This document shows positions 1-9,912 of a stretch of 64,000 nt of DNA, one piece after another. The notes beneath the pieces are model-generated. The model was given only the letters and a program-made list of their open reading frames with translations, searched no databases and was not told where the DNA came from. Every line of letters begins with the position of its first letter. The stretch's first letter is position 1. The translations under genes and the position numbers were made by a program. The stretch is from Staphylococcus sp. M0911 (GTDB taxonomy: Bacteria; Bacillota; Bacilli; Staphylococcales; Staphylococcaceae), in the NCBI RefSeq assembly GCF_003491325.1, contig NZ_CP022881.1, forward strand, positions 372,001 through 436,000, in the 5' to 3' direction.

Positions 1-1
1 C

Positions 2-634
2 GTTAAAAAATATCCTCCTCAAAAAATAGACCAATTAGATTATTCATGTTCAGCTTTTATGATGTATATAGGCATTGATAAAGATGTTACAGAAGATGTA
101 TTGTTGCATAATGTCATATTTTCAAATCATTTCAGACAAAATATAGATGAAATATTTAATGGGGATATTTCCGAAGATCCATCTCTGTATTTATATGTAC
201 CTAAAGTAGGAGATGCCACGTTAGCGCCTGAGGGACAGACAGGATTATATGTTTTAATGCCAACACCAGAGCTTAAAACAGGCCCTCTAGAATGGGAAAA
301 TCCACAGTTTATAAAAAGTGTTAAAGAACATATTTATCGTAAATTAGCTACTATACCTGCACTTGAACATGTTCAAGATCATGTTATTTCCGAAACGATT
401 TTTACACCTAAAGATTTTGAACAACAGTATAATGCTAAATTTGGAACAGCGTTTGGTTTAATGCCCACGCTAGCACAAAGTAATTATTATAGACCTCCGA
501 ACGTATCTAGAGATTATAAAGATTTATACTTTGCTGGTGCGAGTACACATCCAGGTGCCGGTGTACCTATTGTTTTAACAAGTGCTAAAATCACCGTTGA
601 TGAAATCATCAAAGATATTAACAATCATATATAA
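2..634 (+). CDS. crtN: 4,4'-diapophytoene desaturase CrtN, C-terminal part (cut by window start)
   Basis: Carotenoid (staphyloxanthin pathway) FAD-dependent desaturase that introduces double bonds into diapophytoene at the membrane. The frame is open to the left edge, so about 210 C-terminal residues are present and the N-terminal FAD-binding fold lies outside the window. The closing segment DLYFAGASTHPGAGVP is the conserved C-terminal FAD-contact motif of phytoene desaturases, and the whole stretch closely resembles S. aureus CrtN as I remember it, more than CrtP. In S. aureus crtN is the last crt gene and the same aminotransferase, D-lactate dehydrogenase and cop genes follow, which supports the assignment. 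Confidence 0.9.
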   Translation, partial: VKKYPPQKIDQLDYSCSAFMMYIGIDKDVTEDVLLHNVIFSNHFRQNIDEIFNGDISEDPSLYLYVPKVGDATLAPEGQTGLYVLMPTPELKTGPLEWENPQFIKSVKEHIYRKLATIPALEHVQDHVISETIFTPKDFEQQYNAKFGTAFGLMPTLAQSNYYRPPNVSRDYKDLYFAGASTHPGAGVPIVLTSAKITVDEIIKDINNHI

Positions 635-642
635 TTTATTAG

Positions 643-703
643 CATAGAGAGTGGGATAGAAATCGTATGACATTCATATCATTTCGACTTCCCGCTCTCT
701 ATT
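643..703 (+). terminator. Hairpin after crtN (GTGGGA-type staphylococcal repeat)
   Basis: Imperfect inverted repeat: AGAGAGTGGGATAGAAATCG pairs with CGACTTCCCGCTCTCT, 15-20 bp arms, followed by TATTTATATTA. It probably ends the crt transcript. The start resembles the left end of the larger repeat near 52780 (GGGACAAAATCG). Confidence 0.6.
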
Positions 704-833
704 TATATTAGAAAAGAAATTTACTAGTAATAAAAAATCTGAATATTGCTAATATTGACAATGTTAATCTGCTTGATAAAATGATAATATCTAAACATAG
801 CGTAGAAAATAGGAGATGAAGGAGGCATGAGAC

Positions 834-1994
834 GTGAAAATGTCTGAGAGATTGGCGGCAATTCCTGAAAGTTATTTTGGCAAAATCATGGGACGAAAAA
901 TCGAATATGGGCCTCTGACATTAATTAATATGGCTGTTGGTATTCCGGATGGTGAAACACCACAGGGTATCATTAATCATTTTGCTAAAAGATTGAACGT
1001 ACCTGAGAACCAAAAATATGGTGCCTTTCATGGTAAAGCATCATTTAAGCAAGCCATCATTGATTTTTACCAAAGACATTATGATGTTGAATTAGATGCG
1101 GAAGAGGAAGTTTGTATTCTATATGGTACGAAAAATGGACTTGTTGCACTGCCAACTTGTCTCGTTAATCCTGGGGAAAACGTATTATTACCAGATCCAG
1201 GGTATACAGATTATTTAGCGGGTGTCATGCTTGCAGATGCGCAACCTGTCCCATTAAATTTAGAACCACCGCATTATCTGCCAGATTGGGATAAAATAGA
1301 TAAAAATATATTAAATAATACAAAGCTCATCTATTTAACATATCCAAATAATCCAACAGGCTCTACTGCTACTAAAGCAGTGTTTGATGAAGCAATTCAA
1401 AGATTTAAAAATACCAATACTAAAATTATTCATGATTTTGCTTATAGTGCATTCGGTTTTGATGCTAAAAATCCAAGTATTTTATCTTGTGAAAATGGCA
1501 AAGATGTAGCAGTTGAAATTTTCTCCTTATCAAAGGGATATAATATGTCAGGATTTAGAGTAGGCTTTGCAGTAGGAAACCGTGACATGATTCAGGCCTT
1601 GAAAAAGTACCAAACACATACGAATGCAGGTATGTTTGGTGCCTTACAAGACGCAGCAACCTATGCGTTAAATCATTATGACGAATTTTTAGAACAACAA
1701 AATGACATATTCAAACGAAGAAGAGATATGTTTGAACATAAATTAAGCGAAGCAGGATTGCCATTTGTACACTCAAAAGGTGGTATTTATTGTTGGTTAA
1801 AGACGCCACCTGGATATGAGAGTGAATCATTTGAACAGTTCTTATTAAAAGAATATTCCATTTTAGTGGCACCTGGTATCCCGTTCGGTGAAAATGGTAG
1901 AAACTATGTAAGGCTATCTTTAGCACTATCAGAAGAACAACTTGAAACAGCAGCAGAACGATTAGCAACTTTAGCAAATTTATATGAAAAATAG
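834..1994 (+). CDS. PLP-dependent class I/II aminotransferase
   Basis: Fold-type I aminotransferase of 386 aa, probably using an amino-acid donor and a 2-oxo acid; the substrate cannot be read from sequence. The SLSKGYNMSGFRVGF segment carries the Schiff-base lysine K234, and TYPNNPTGS is the conserved PLP-phosphate and substrate loop. GTG at 834 is chosen because GGAGG (821-825) is 8 nt upstream; the in-frame ATG at 840 is 14 nt away. The D-lactate dehydrogenase gene starts 21 bp downstream, so the two are likely cotranscribed. Confidence 0.88.
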   Translation: MKMSERLAAIPESYFGKIMGRKIEYGPLTLINMAVGIPDGETPQGIINHFAKRLNVPENQKYGAFHGKASFKQAIIDFYQRHYDVELDAEEEVCILYGTKNGLVALPTCLVNPGENVLLPDPGYTDYLAGVMLADAQPVPLNLEPPHYLPDWDKIDKNILNNTKLIYLTYPNNPTGSTATKAVFDEAIQRFKNTNTKIIHDFAYSAFGFDAKNPSILSCENGKDVAVEIFSLSKGYNMSGFRVGFAVGNRDMIQALKKYQTHTNAGMFGALQDAATYALNHYDEFLEQQNDIFKRRRDMFEHKLSEAGLPFVHSKGGIYCWLKTPPGYESESFEQFLLKEYSILVAPGIPFGENGRNYVRLSLALSEEQLETAAERLATLANLYEK

Positions 1995-2015
1995 TGCATA
2001 GGGGATGACGTTATT

Positions 2016-3014
2016 ATGACAAAAATTAAAATAATGAGTGTGCGTGACGAGGATATTGTATATATTGAATCATGGGCGAAGGAAAATAACGTGGAATATG
2101 AGTTAACTCAGTCACCGTTAACAGAAGATAATGTCGATGATGTTCAAGGATTTGATGGCTTATCGTTATCACAACAACTACCCATTTCAGAAGCGGTGTT
2201 TGCTAAATTAAAATCATTCGGTATCAAACAAATAGCACAAAGAAGTGCGGGATTTGATACCTACGACTTAGAGTTAGCATCAAAATATGACATTATCGTC
2301 TCTAATGTACCTTCGTATTCACCAAGTTCAATTGCAGAATTCGCAGTGACACAAGCTATTAATGTTGTCAGACATTTTAATGCTATTCAAACTAAAATGA
2401 AATCACACGATTTTAGATGGGAGCCGTCAATATTATCACAATCAATCAGTGATTTGAAAGTAGCAGTTATAGGTACCGGAAGAATTGGAAGTATTGTAGC
2501 TAAAATTTTTGCTAATGGTTATGGTTCTGAGGTAGTAGCATATGATCCTTTTCCTAATGAGCATATTAAAGATATAGTCTCATACCAAACCACTTTTCAA
2601 GAAGCCATTGAAGGGGCAGATATTGTTACTTTACATGTACCGGCTACTAAATATAATCATCACTTATTTGACCGATATACATTTAATCATTTTAAAAAAG
2701 GTTCAGTGTTTGTCAATTGTGCACGAGGATCTTTAGTTGATACACATGCGTTACTATCATGTTTAGATAGTGGGCAAATTAAAGGTGCTGCTCTAGACAC
2801 GTATGAATTTGAACGTGGTTTATTCCCTAGTGATCAACGAGATAAAAATATGGATGATACATTACTTCAACAATTAATTGATAGAGAAGATATCATCATA
2901 ACACCACATATTGCGTTTTATACAGAAGCAGCAGTGAAAAACTTAATCGTTGATGCGTTAGATGCAACGATGGAAGTTATTCAAACAGGCACCACTCATT
3001 TGCGGGTAAATTAA
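2016..3014 (+). CDS. D-lactate dehydrogenase (D-2-hydroxyacid dehydrogenase), first paralogue
   Basis: NAD-dependent enzyme interconverting pyruvate or a related 2-oxo acid and the D-2-hydroxy acid. The 332-aa protein has the nucleotide-binding GTGRIG (153-158) and the catalytic triad R237, E266 and H298 (ITPHIAF), at the same places as R235/E264/H296 in the paralogue at 42667-43659. It follows the aminotransferase by 21 bp and ends at a strong hairpin. A preference for D-lactate over a branched hydroxy acid is inferred from the family. Pairing with an aminotransferase would fit 2-oxo-acid metabolism. Confidence 0.88.
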   Translation: MTKIKIMSVRDEDIVYIESWAKENNVEYELTQSPLTEDNVDDVQGFDGLSLSQQLPISEAVFAKLKSFGIKQIAQRSAGFDTYDLELASKYDIIVSNVPSYSPSSIAEFAVTQAINVVRHFNAIQTKMKSHDFRWEPSILSQSISDLKVAVIGTGRIGSIVAKIFANGYGSEVVAYDPFPNEHIKDIVSYQTTFQEAIEGADIVTLHVPATKYNHHLFDRYTFNHFKKGSVFVNCARGSLVDTHALLSCLDSGQIKGAALDTYEFERGLFPSDQRDKNMDDTLLQQLIDREDIIITPHIAFYTEAAVKNLIVDALDATMEVIQTGTTHLRVN

Positions 3015-3016
3015 AA

Positions 3017-3053
3017 AACGGGAGCGATACCAATTAAGGTCGCTCCCGTTTTA
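3017..3053. terminator. Bidirectional terminator between D-LDH and copZ
   Basis: ACGGGAGCGA and TCGCTCCCGT form a perfect 10-bp stem with A- and T-rich flanks, serving both convergent genes. Confidence 0.88.
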
Positions 3054-3057
3054 ATCT

Positions 3058-3264
3058 TTATTTAACATCGTAGCCTTGATCTTCAATAGCATCTTTCATG
3101 TCAGAAAGTTGAACTTTTTCTTCATTATAATCAACACGTACTTGTCCTTTTTCTAAATCAACTTCTGCAGCTGAAACACCATTCATTTTAGCTAAAGCAG
3201 ATTCAACAGCATTTTTACAATGATCACAACTCATACCTTCTACATTAATAATTTCTTGTCCCAT
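3058..3264 (-). CDS. copZ: Copper chaperone CopZ
   Basis: Small cytosolic Cu(I) chaperone of 68 aa, one HMA (ferredoxin-like) domain with the metal motif GMSCDHC (Cys 13 and 16). It hands copper to the N-terminal HMA domains of CopA. The gene lies 93 bp after copA on the same strand, preceded by AGGTGAATT at a normal SD distance, so it is probably copA-copZ cotranscription under the CsoR-type promoter upstream of copA. Confidence 0.95.
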   Translation of the reverse strand: MGQEIINVEGMSCDHCKNAVESALAKMNGVSAAEVDLEKGQVRVDYNEEKVQLSDMKDAIEDQGYDVK

Positions 3265-3357
3265 TTTAATTCACCTCATTTTATTTAATGACTTATCTTC
3301 ATTTTATAACTAAGTTGTATGACTTAAAAGTAATTGACATAACTTAATTGGGTTGTC

Positions 3358-5742
3358 TTATTTAATGATTCGTTTCAATCTTAATGCATTGGTTACAACG
3401 CTAACAGAACTTAATGCCATCGCAGCTCCTGCAATCCATGGTGCAAGTAAACCTAAAGCAGCAATAGGGATACCTGCGATGTTATATCCAAATGCCCAAA
3501 TGAGATTTTGACGGATGTTGCGCATTGTTAGTTGGCTAATATTTAATGTTTGAGGTAGTAATGATAAATCACCACCTAATATTGTAATATCGGCTGCTTC
3601 AATCGCAACTTCGGTACCTGTACCCATGGCAATACCGATATCTGCAGTAACCAGAGCAGGTGCATCGTTAACACCATCACCAACCATAGCTACTTGTCGA
3701 CCTTCATTTTGTAGACGTGTGATGTTGTCAGACTTTTCGTCTGGAAGAACATTGGCAATGACATGATCAATACCGACTTGTTGTGCTATTGCTCGGGCGG
3801 TATTGTTATTGTCACCAGTCAACATCACGACATCTATATTCAGTTTGTGTAGTTTTTGTATTGATTCTATAGCATTGTCTTTAATAGTGTCTGCTACCGC
3901 AATCATACCTTGATATATACCATCAATGGCAATCAGCATGACAGTTTTACCATTGCGTTCCCAGTGGGTCATTTTTTCGTCTATATGGGAATTCAAATTG
4001 ATGTGATGTTTTGTCATTAATTGACGATTACCAACTAAAATTGTTGAATGGTCAATCGTTGCGGAAATACCGTGGCCTGGCATAGCGTTAAATTCATCAG
4101 TATCCACTAATTCAAGATTTTTTCCTTCAGCATAGTCTACAATGGCTTTAGCCAATGGATGTTCAGAAGCATACTCTGCACTAGCAAGTAATTGTAGCGT
4201 ATGTGTGTCACCATCAAAATCAGTAACTACAGGCTTACCATAAGTAATGGTACCCGTTTTATCTAGCACGATGGTATCAATGTGTTGCGCTTGTTCAACG
4301 TACTGACCACCCTTAAATAAAATGCCTTTTTCAGCAGCGCGTCCTGTTCCCACCATGATAGATGTAGGTGTAGCTAAGCCTAATGAACATGGACAAGCGA
4401 TAACAAGGACTGAAATAGCTGCCATAAGTGCAGGTTCAAATTGTCCGGTATGGACCACAGTGATCCATATGATAAACGTCAGTAGTGCTATACCGACAAC
4501 GGTTGGCACAAAATAACCAGATATTTGGTCAGCTAAGCGTTGTATAGGCGCTTTAGAACCTTGGGCTTGTTCGACGACCTTAATGATATTAGCTAGTGCT
4601 GTATCATTACCCACTTGTGTTGCTTCCATAATAATTGATCCATTTTGATTAATGGTTGCCCCAATAACTTTGTCATTGATATTTTTATCTACTGGGAGAG
4701 ATTCGCCAGTTAACATAGATTCGTCTATAGACGTCATCCCTTTTATAATAACACCATCAACTGGGATTTTTTCACCAGGTTTAATAACAATATGGTCACC
4801 AACTTGAACATCTTTAATGGGAACCATCTTTTCAATACCATCTTTAACAATGCGCGCTTCCTTAGCTTGTAAACTTAATAATTCACCTAGGGCATTGGTC
4901 GTTTGTGTCTTAGCTTTTGCTTCCAAATATTTACCAAATAAAATAAGTGTAATTAATACAGCACTCGTTTCAAAATAAAGGTGTGGCATATGCGTTGAAT
5001 GATTGAGCCATTTAAACATTTCATAGATACTATAAAAATAAGCTGCGCTTGTACCTAAAGCGACTAATACATCCATGTTTGCAGAGCCATTTTTTAGATT
5101 TTTATAAGCACCTTTATAAAATTGCCAACCGATGATAAATTGTACTGGTGTAGCCAATGTGAATTGGAACCAGGGATTCATCAATATGGAGGGCAAAGGT
5201 AAATGGAATAAATGAACCAACATCGTCATCAGTAGCGGTACTGATAATACGATAGAAAAGATTAATTTATAGAACTGTTTCTTCAATTGTTTATCTTTAT
5301 TTGAATATTGTTGTTGTCCTTCTTTGACTTCAGCGTCATAACCTAAATTCTGTATTTTAGAAATAAAATCATCACTATTAACGACACCTCGATAATATTT
5401 CACAGTTGCTTGTTCTGTAGTCAAGTTAACCGTCGTTTGATCGACACCATCCATTTTATTAAGGACTTTCTCAATACGATTTGAACATGCTGCACATGTC
5501 ATACCAGAAATAGTTAATTCAACACTGTCTTTAACTACATCGTATCCCAAATGTTGGATTTCATTAACATAGTCATTAGTACGATATTGTCCTTTTAAAT
5601 CTTCAATAGTGGCTTGCTCAGTTGTAACGTTAACCTGAGCTTTAACATTATCCAATTTGTTTAATTTCTTTTCAATTCTATTGGAACACGCAGCGCATGT
5701 CATGCCTGTGATATCTAGAGTTGTTCTTTTGTTTTTATCCAT
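3358..5742 (-). CDS. copA: Copper-exporting P-type ATPase CopA
   Basis: P1B-type ATPase that pumps Cu(I) out of the cytoplasm. With this start the protein is 794 aa: two HMA domains with CAAC at 16-19 and 83-86, eight predicted membrane segments, the actuator TGES, the intramembrane CPC at 450-452, the phosphorylated D494 in DKTGT, and the GDGVNDAP hinge. The frame stays open to an ATG at 5766, but that ATG is about where transcription should begin. GGAGG precedes the ATG at 5742 by 7 nt, so 5742 is preferred. It is the first gene of the cop unit. Confidence 0.95.
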   Translation of the reverse strand: MDKNKRTTLDITGMTCAACSNRIEKKLNKLDNVKAQVNVTTEQATIEDLKGQYRTNDYVNEIQHLGYDVVKDSVELTISGMTCAACSNRIEKVLNKMDGVDQTTVNLTTEQATVKYYRGVVNSDDFISKIQNLGYDAEVKEGQQQYSNKDKQLKKQFYKLIFSIVLSVPLLMTMLVHLFHLPLPSILMNPWFQFTLATPVQFIIGWQFYKGAYKNLKNGSANMDVLVALGTSAAYFYSIYEMFKWLNHSTHMPHLYFETSAVLITLILFGKYLEAKAKTQTTNALGELLSLQAKEARIVKDGIEKMVPIKDVQVGDHIVIKPGEKIPVDGVIIKGMTSIDESMLTGESLPVDKNINDKVIGATINQNGSIIMEATQVGNDTALANIIKVVEQAQGSKAPIQRLADQISGYFVPTVVGIALLTFIIWITVVHTGQFEPALMAAISVLVIACPCSLGLATPTSIMVGTGRAAEKGILFKGGQYVEQAQHIDTIVLDKTGTITYGKPVVTDFDGDTHTLQLLASAEYASEHPLAKAIVDYAEGKNLELVDTDEFNAMPGHGISATIDHSTILVGNRQLMTKHHINLNSHIDEKMTHWERNGKTVMLIAIDGIYQGMIAVADTIKDNAIESIQKLHKLNIDVVMLTGDNNNTARAIAQQVGIDHVIANVLPDEKSDNITRLQNEGRQVAMVGDGVNDAPALVTADIGIAMGTGTEVAIEAADITILGGDLSLLPQTLNISQLTMRNIRQNLIWAFGYNIAGIPIAALGLLAPWIAGAAMALSSVSVVTNALRLKRIIK

Positions 5743-5770
5743 GCGAAAGCCTCCGTTTCTATTCATATTT

Positions 5771-5799
5771 AATATACCCCCTATAGGTATTTAAGTCAA
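5771..5799 (-). promoter_or_regulatory. copA promoter with CsoR-type copper operator in the spacer
   Basis: On the minus strand TTGACT (5794-5799) and TATATT (5771-5776) are separated by exactly 17 bp. The spacer contains the G-rich dyad ATACCTATAGGGGGTAT (5774-5790), which matches the copper-responsive CsoR operators known for staphylococcal copA. A repressor there would block RNA polymerase until Cu(I) binds it. Confidence 0.82.
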
Positions 5800-5848
5800 T
5801 TGTATGAATTACAATTTTGTCAGTAAATAGGTAATATAAAACGCAAAA

Positions 5849-5889
5849 AAGTACAATTCTAGCATGTGTATGACATGAGAATTGTACTT
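5849..5889. terminator. Hairpin downstream of the 68-aa membrane peptide gene
   Basis: AAGTACAATTCT and AGAATTGTACTT form a perfect 12-bp inverted repeat flanked by A and T runs. It lies between the copA promoter and the stop of the minus-strand gene at 5958. Confidence 0.65.
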
Positions 5890-5957
5890 TAATCATCTAT
5901 ATTAACAGCGGATTCGCTGGTATTGTCATTCAAGCGAGTCGGTGATTAAGTAATGAT

Positions 5958-6164
5958 TTAGAAGAAATCTGATGGGGAGAATTGTTTTAAATCAATATCT
6001 TTAACTTGGTTTATATCATAGTTGGAAATATTCTCTAAAAGTTGTCCGCTTTTCACTTGTTGATAGTATTCGTCAACTTCGGTAATGACATCATGTGTTT
6101 GTACTGTTTTGATGACACCTAAGAGGACAAGGACTGCAATAACAGTTTTTAATATCCGTTTCAT
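5958..6164 (-). CDS. Small single-pass membrane protein, unknown function
   Basis: A 68-aa protein with basic residues at the N-terminus (MKRILK), one hydrophobic segment at about 6-20, then an acidic, Asn/Asp-rich outside tail. AGGAGCC precedes the ATG at normal distance. I do not recognise a family; the topology fits a membrane-anchored or secreted peptide. It is a single-gene unit transcribed toward copA and divergent from the SDR gene. Confidence 0.6.
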   Translation of the reverse strand: MKRILKTVIAVLVLLGVIKTVQTHDVITEVDEYYQQVKSGQLLENISNYDINQVKDIDLKQFSPSDFF

Positions 6165-6300
6165 TATGATCGGCTCCTTTTTGTATTGATACTATATATT
6201 ATAGGAAATAAAGCGCGCGAATACATGGGGCTATGGTATTGATATCATCTCGTACTTCGGTAGGATGTTTAAAAAGATGCCTAGTGAAAGTGTTTAAATA

Positions 6301-6326
6301 GTTTTGAAAGAATATTTATAGGGAAC
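6301..6326 (+). promoter_or_regulatory. Possible SigB-type promoter for the SDR gene
   Basis: GTTTTG, 14 bp, GGGAAC, about 30 bp before the start codon. This resembles the SigB consensus GTTTAA-N12-15-GGGTAT with mismatches. The product resembles the SigB-controlled general stress protein family of Bacillus, which is why I note it. Confidence 0.3.
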
Positions 6327-6356
6327 TTGAATATTGATTAGGAAAGGAGAAAAGTT

Positions 6357-7226
6357 ATGAATTTATTAGAATTTCATCAACAAATTAAAGGTTATACGCA
6401 AAGTAATCAACCAGGTATTGAAGCGGATATGACACCTAAGCCAATAGCTGAGTTAAACACATATCAAGCAGCAGGAAAATTAAAAGATAAAGTAGCGCTA
6501 ATAACTGGCGGTGATTCAGGCATTGGACGTGCGGTTGCGATACTATTTGCTAAAGAAGGCGCTAATGTAGCCATTGGATACTATAATGAACATCAAGACG
6601 CTAAAGATACAGTTCGTCGTTTAGAAGAATTAGGTGTTAAAGCTAAAGCATATGCACATGATTTAAAAGACGAGACACAATCGCAGCAACTTGTGAAAGA
6701 TGTCGTTGATGACTTTGGTGGTCTTAATATTCTAGTTAATAATGGTGGCGTGCAATTTCCTAGAGATTATTTTGAAGAGATTACACCGGAACAAGTTAAA
6801 GAGACATTCCAGACGAATATCTTTGGAATGATATTCTTATCTCAAGCAGCAGTACCTTATTTAAATGACGGTGATTCAATTATTAACACCACAAGTGTGA
6901 CAGCGTATAGAGGGTCAGGACACTTGATTGATTATTCTGCGACTAAAGGTGCTATTGTGTCATTTACACGTTCATTAGCGACGACTTTAATGGAGAAAAA
7001 TATCCGTGTGAATGCAGTAGCACCAGGGCCAATCTACACACCATTGATTCCTGCAACATTTGATGAAGAGAAAGTTGAAAATCAAGGTGGCGGTACACCA
7101 ATGGGGCGTCGTGGTCAACCGGCTGAACTAGCACCATCATATGTATTTTTAGCAACACCTGCAGATAGCTCATATATCACTGGACAAGTGATTCATGTTA
7201 ATGGTGGAGACTTTATGACCACATAA
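6357..7226 (+). CDS. SDR-family oxidoreductase (general stress protein 39 / YdaD type)
   Basis: NAD(P)-dependent short-chain dehydrogenase of 289 aa, with an extra N-terminal segment (about 40 aa) as in the GSP39/YhdF-like group. TGGDSGIG at 50-57 binds the cofactor, NNGG follows, and Y193-K197 in YSATK is the catalytic pair. The C-terminal VNGGDF ending is typical. AGGAGA precedes the ATG. The physiological substrate is unknown; the family is stress-induced in Bacillus. An acetyltransferase gene follows 40 bp later, probably in the same unit. Confidence 0.87.
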   Translation: MNLLEFHQQIKGYTQSNQPGIEADMTPKPIAELNTYQAAGKLKDKVALITGGDSGIGRAVAILFAKEGANVAIGYYNEHQDAKDTVRRLEELGVKAKAYAHDLKDETQSQQLVKDVVDDFGGLNILVNNGGVQFPRDYFEEITPEQVKETFQTNIFGMIFLSQAAVPYLNDGDSIINTTSVTAYRGSGHLIDYSATKGAIVSFTRSLATTLMEKNIRVNAVAPGPIYTPLIPATFDEEKVENQGGGTPMGRRGQPAELAPSYVFLATPADSSYITGQVIHVNGGDFMTT

Positions 7227-7266
7227 AAGATAGATAAACAGATTAAATGATAGGATGACGTAATCA

Positions 7267-7827
7267 ATGACAGAAAAAGAAAAAATGTTAGCACATCAAT
7301 GGTATGATGCGAATTTCGATTCGGAATTAATCAATGATAGAAAAAAAGCTAAAGATTTATGCTTTGACTATAACCATACAAAGCCAAGTCATGAAGACAA
7401 AAGAAATGAAATATTAAAGGCATTGTTCCAAACCACTCCCGAAAATATAGACATTGCAATTCCATTCGATACTGATTACGGGTGGAATGTGTCCTTTGGT
7501 AAAAATGTATTTCTTAATACGAATTGTTATTTAATGGATGGTGGTGGTATTACATTTGGAGATAATGTGTTTGTGGGTCCCAATTGTGGCTTTTATACAG
7601 CGACACATCCATTGAAATATAATGATAGAAATAAAGGGTTAGAATTAGCTGAACCAATTGATGTCGGAAGTAATACGTGGTTTGGTGGTAATGTGGCAGT
7701 ATTACCTGGTGTTACAATCGGCGAAGGTAGTGTAATCGGAGCAGGAAGTGTTGTAACGAAAGATATCCCTCCCAATAGTTTAGCAGTAGGAAATCCATGT
7801 AAAGTCATACGTCAAATTGATAATTAA
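7267..7827 (+). CDS. Maltose/galactoside O-acetyltransferase family (LbH) protein
   Basis: Acetyl-CoA-dependent sugar O-acetyltransferase of the NodL/LacA/Maa family, 186 aa. A N-terminal Mac domain (about 5-55) is followed by left-handed beta-helix hexapeptide repeats ([10 protein letters not shown] through [13 protein letters not shown]). The catalytic His is in TATHPL near residue 115. The acceptor sugar is unknown. It lies 40 bp behind the SDR gene and ends at a hairpin. Confidence 0.87.
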   Translation: MTEKEKMLAHQWYDANFDSELINDRKKAKDLCFDYNHTKPSHEDKRNEILKALFQTTPENIDIAIPFDTDYGWNVSFGKNVFLNTNCYLMDGGGITFGDNVFVGPNCGFYTATHPLKYNDRNKGLELAEPIDVGSNTWFGGNVAVLPGVTIGEGSVIGAGSVVTKDIPPNSLAVGNPCKVIRQIDN

Positions 7828-7837
7828 TCATATAGTC

Positions 7838-7893
7838 GTCCATAAGAGGTATGTATTGTTCAATACGTTTGCTTCTTGTGGACTTATTTTTTA
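7838..7893 (+). terminator. Terminator after the acetyltransferase gene
   Basis: TCCATAAGA and TTCTTGTGGA pair around an inner GTATTG/CAATAC hairpin; a T-rich run (CTTATTTTTTATT) follows. Confidence 0.7.
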
Positions 7894-7988
7894 TTGAATT
7901 TTAGTCGCTAACTTAACTGCCAGAATCAAAAAGTTTTATGGATTGATTCATTTGCATATTAAATTTTTGAAATATTAAGATTTTTAAA

Positions 7989-8027
7989 TGAAAGCGATTG
8001 CAAAAGTGTAACAGTACATAGTAGAAT
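7989..8027 (+). promoter_or_regulatory. rocA promoter with overlapping cre (CcpA) site
   Basis: TGAAAGCGATTGCA (7989-8002) matches the catabolite-responsive element consensus TGWAANCGNTNWCA with one mismatch. It overlaps a TTGCAA -35 (7998-8003); TAGAAT (8022-8027) follows after 18 bp. CcpA binding would repress rocA on glucose. The rest of the 328-bp gap is AT-rich with no gene seen. Confidence 0.6.
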
Positions 8028-8154
8028 GTAAGAAAGGTTAAGATAAAATTGCACTGAAAGGCAGTAACATCAAGAGGCATTTATCTAGACCTCAATATCA
8101 TAAAACAAAGGGTTTGAAGAACTCACTTTAATATTTCATAGGGGGTACGCAATA

Positions 8155-9699
8155 ATGGTAGTAGATTTTAAGAATGAACCAGGTATTGATTTTACGGTTC
8201 AAGAGAATGTAGATAAATTTAAAGAGACGCTCAAAAAGGTTGAAGGAGAACTTGGTCAAGATATTCCATTAGTGATTGATGGTAAAAAAATCAGCAAAAA
8301 AGATCAATTTGAATCTATCAATCCAGCCAAAACATCTCAAACCATTGCTAAAGTCTCAAAAGCAACAAAAGAAGATGTAGAGAAAGCATTTCAATCTGCT
8401 AACGAAGCATACCAAACATGGAAAAAATGGTCTCATAAAGATCGTGCTGAATTAATGTTACGTGTTGCTGCAATTATTCGTCGTCGTAAAGAAGAAATTT
8501 CTGCAGTAATGGTTTACGAAGCGGGGAAACCATGGGATGAAGCAGTAGGCGATGCAGCTGAAGGTATTGATTTTATCGAATACTATGCCCGTTCAATGAT
8601 GGATTTAGCTGATGGTAAACCGGTATTAGATAGAGAAGGAGAGCATAACAAATACTTCTATAAATCGATTGGTACAGGTGTTACGATTCCACCTTGGAAC
8701 TTCCCATTCGCAATTATGGCTGGTACAACATTAGCACCAGTAGTAGCAGGGAACACAGTATTATTAAAGCCAGCAGAAGATACACCATTAACTGCATACA
8801 AATTAATGGAAATCTTAGAAGAAGCAGGCTTACCTAAAGGGGTAGTTAACTTTGTACCGGGCGATCCAAAAGAAATTGGTGACTACTTAGTTGATCATAA
8901 AGATACGCATTTTGTTACATTTACTGGATCAAGAGCGACAGGTACACGTATCTATGAAAGAAGTGCAGTAGTTCAAGAAGGACAAACATTCTTAAAACGT
9001 GTCATTGCTGAAATGGGTGGTAAAGATGCGATTGTTGTCGATGAAAATATCGATACAGATTTAGCAGCAGAAGCCATTGTTACCTCAGCATTTGGCTTCT
9101 CAGGACAGAAATGTTCAGCTTGTTCTAGAGCCATTGTTCATAAAGATGTTTATGATGAAGTTTTAGAAAAAGCAATTAAATTAACGAAAGCATTATCACT
9201 AGGTGATACGACTGGCAACACGTTCATGGGTCCAGTGATTAACCAAAAACAATTTGATAAAATTAAAAATTACATTGAAATTGGTAAAGAAGAAGGTAAA
9301 TTAGAACAAGGTGGCGGCACGGATGATTCTACTGGCTACTTCATTGAACCTACTATTTTCTCTGGGTTAAAATCTTCAGATCGTATCATGCAAGAAGAAA
9401 TCTTCGGACCAGTAGTTGGATTTGTTAAAGTTAAAGACTTTGATGAAGCTATTGATGTTGCTAATGATACTGAATATGGTCTAACAGGTGCAGTGATTAC
9501 AAATAATCGTGAACATTGGATTAAAGCCGTTAATGAATACGATGTTGGTAACTTATATTTAAATCGAGGTTGTACAGCTGCAGTTGTTGGTTATCACCCA
9601 TTTGGTGGATTCAAAATGTCAGGTACGGATGCCAAAACAGGTAGTCCAGATTACTTATTAAACTTCTTAGAACAAAAAGTCGTTTCTGAAATGTTCTAA
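8155..9699 (+). CDS. rocA: L-glutamate gamma-semialdehyde (1-pyrroline-5-carboxylate) dehydrogenase
   Basis: NAD-dependent second step of proline and arginine catabolism, oxidising glutamate semialdehyde to glutamate. The 514-aa length matches RocA of Bacillus and S. aureus. Features: PPWNFPFAI cofactor loop, general base E286 (AEMGGKD), nucleophile C320 ([10 protein letters not shown]), and the conserved C-terminal [16 protein letters not shown]-rich SD precedes the ATG by 8 nt. It is a single-gene unit with a cre-containing promoter and a strong terminator. Confidence 0.96.
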   Translation: MVVDFKNEPGIDFTVQENVDKFKETLKKVEGELGQDIPLVIDGKKISKKDQFESINPAKTSQTIAKVSKATKEDVEKAFQSANEAYQTWKKWSHKDRAELMLRVAAIIRRRKEEISAVMVYEAGKPWDEAVGDAAEGIDFIEYYARSMMDLADGKPVLDREGEHNKYFYKSIGTGVTIPPWNFPFAIMAGTTLAPVVAGNTVLLKPAEDTPLTAYKLMEILEEAGLPKGVVNFVPGDPKEIGDYLVDHKDTHFVTFTGSRATGTRIYERSAVVQEGQTFLKRVIAEMGGKDAIVVDENIDTDLAAEAIVTSAFGFSGQKCSACSRAIVHKDVYDEVLEKAIKLTKALSLGDTTGNTFMGPVINQKQFDKIKNYIEIGKEEGKLEQGGGTDDSTGYFIEPTIFSGLKSSDRIMQEEIFGPVVGFVKVKDFDEAIDVANDTEYGLTGAVITNNREHWIKAVNEYDVGNLYLNRGCTAAVVGYHPFGGFKMSGTDAKTGSPDYLLNFLEQKVVSEMF

Positions 9700-9723
9700 A
9701 TCACATAGTAATTAAAAGCTATA

Positions 9724-9766
9724 AAAACGTTGTTTAAGTCGCATTATGACTTAAACAACGTTTTTT
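9724..9766 (+). terminator. rocA terminator
   Basis: Perfect 17-bp stem (AAAACGTTGTTTAAGTC with GACTTAAACAACGTTTT), 7-nt loop, T run. Confidence 0.93.
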
Positions 9767-9873
9767 GTGTTTCATAAGAATAGAGTGAAAAATTAAGTTG
9801 TCATAAATTGTTGATAATATTGGGGTAAATGATATTGAATATCAATGGATAAAAGTATACGCTTACTTTAATT

Positions 9874-9892
9874 AATAATGATTATCAATATT
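9874..9892 (+). promoter_or_regulatory. Fur box upstream of feo locus
   Basis: AATAATGATTATCAATATT matches the 19-bp Fur consensus GATAATGATTATCATTATC at 16 positions and lies 20 bp before the feoA start. This implies iron-repressed feo expression. Confidence 0.75.
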
Positions 9893-9912
9893 ATTTGCGG
9901 AGTGTGAGGGAA

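Noticed and set aside
5743..5766. Longer copA start at 5766
   Set aside because: It coincides with the predicted transcription start and has no SD.
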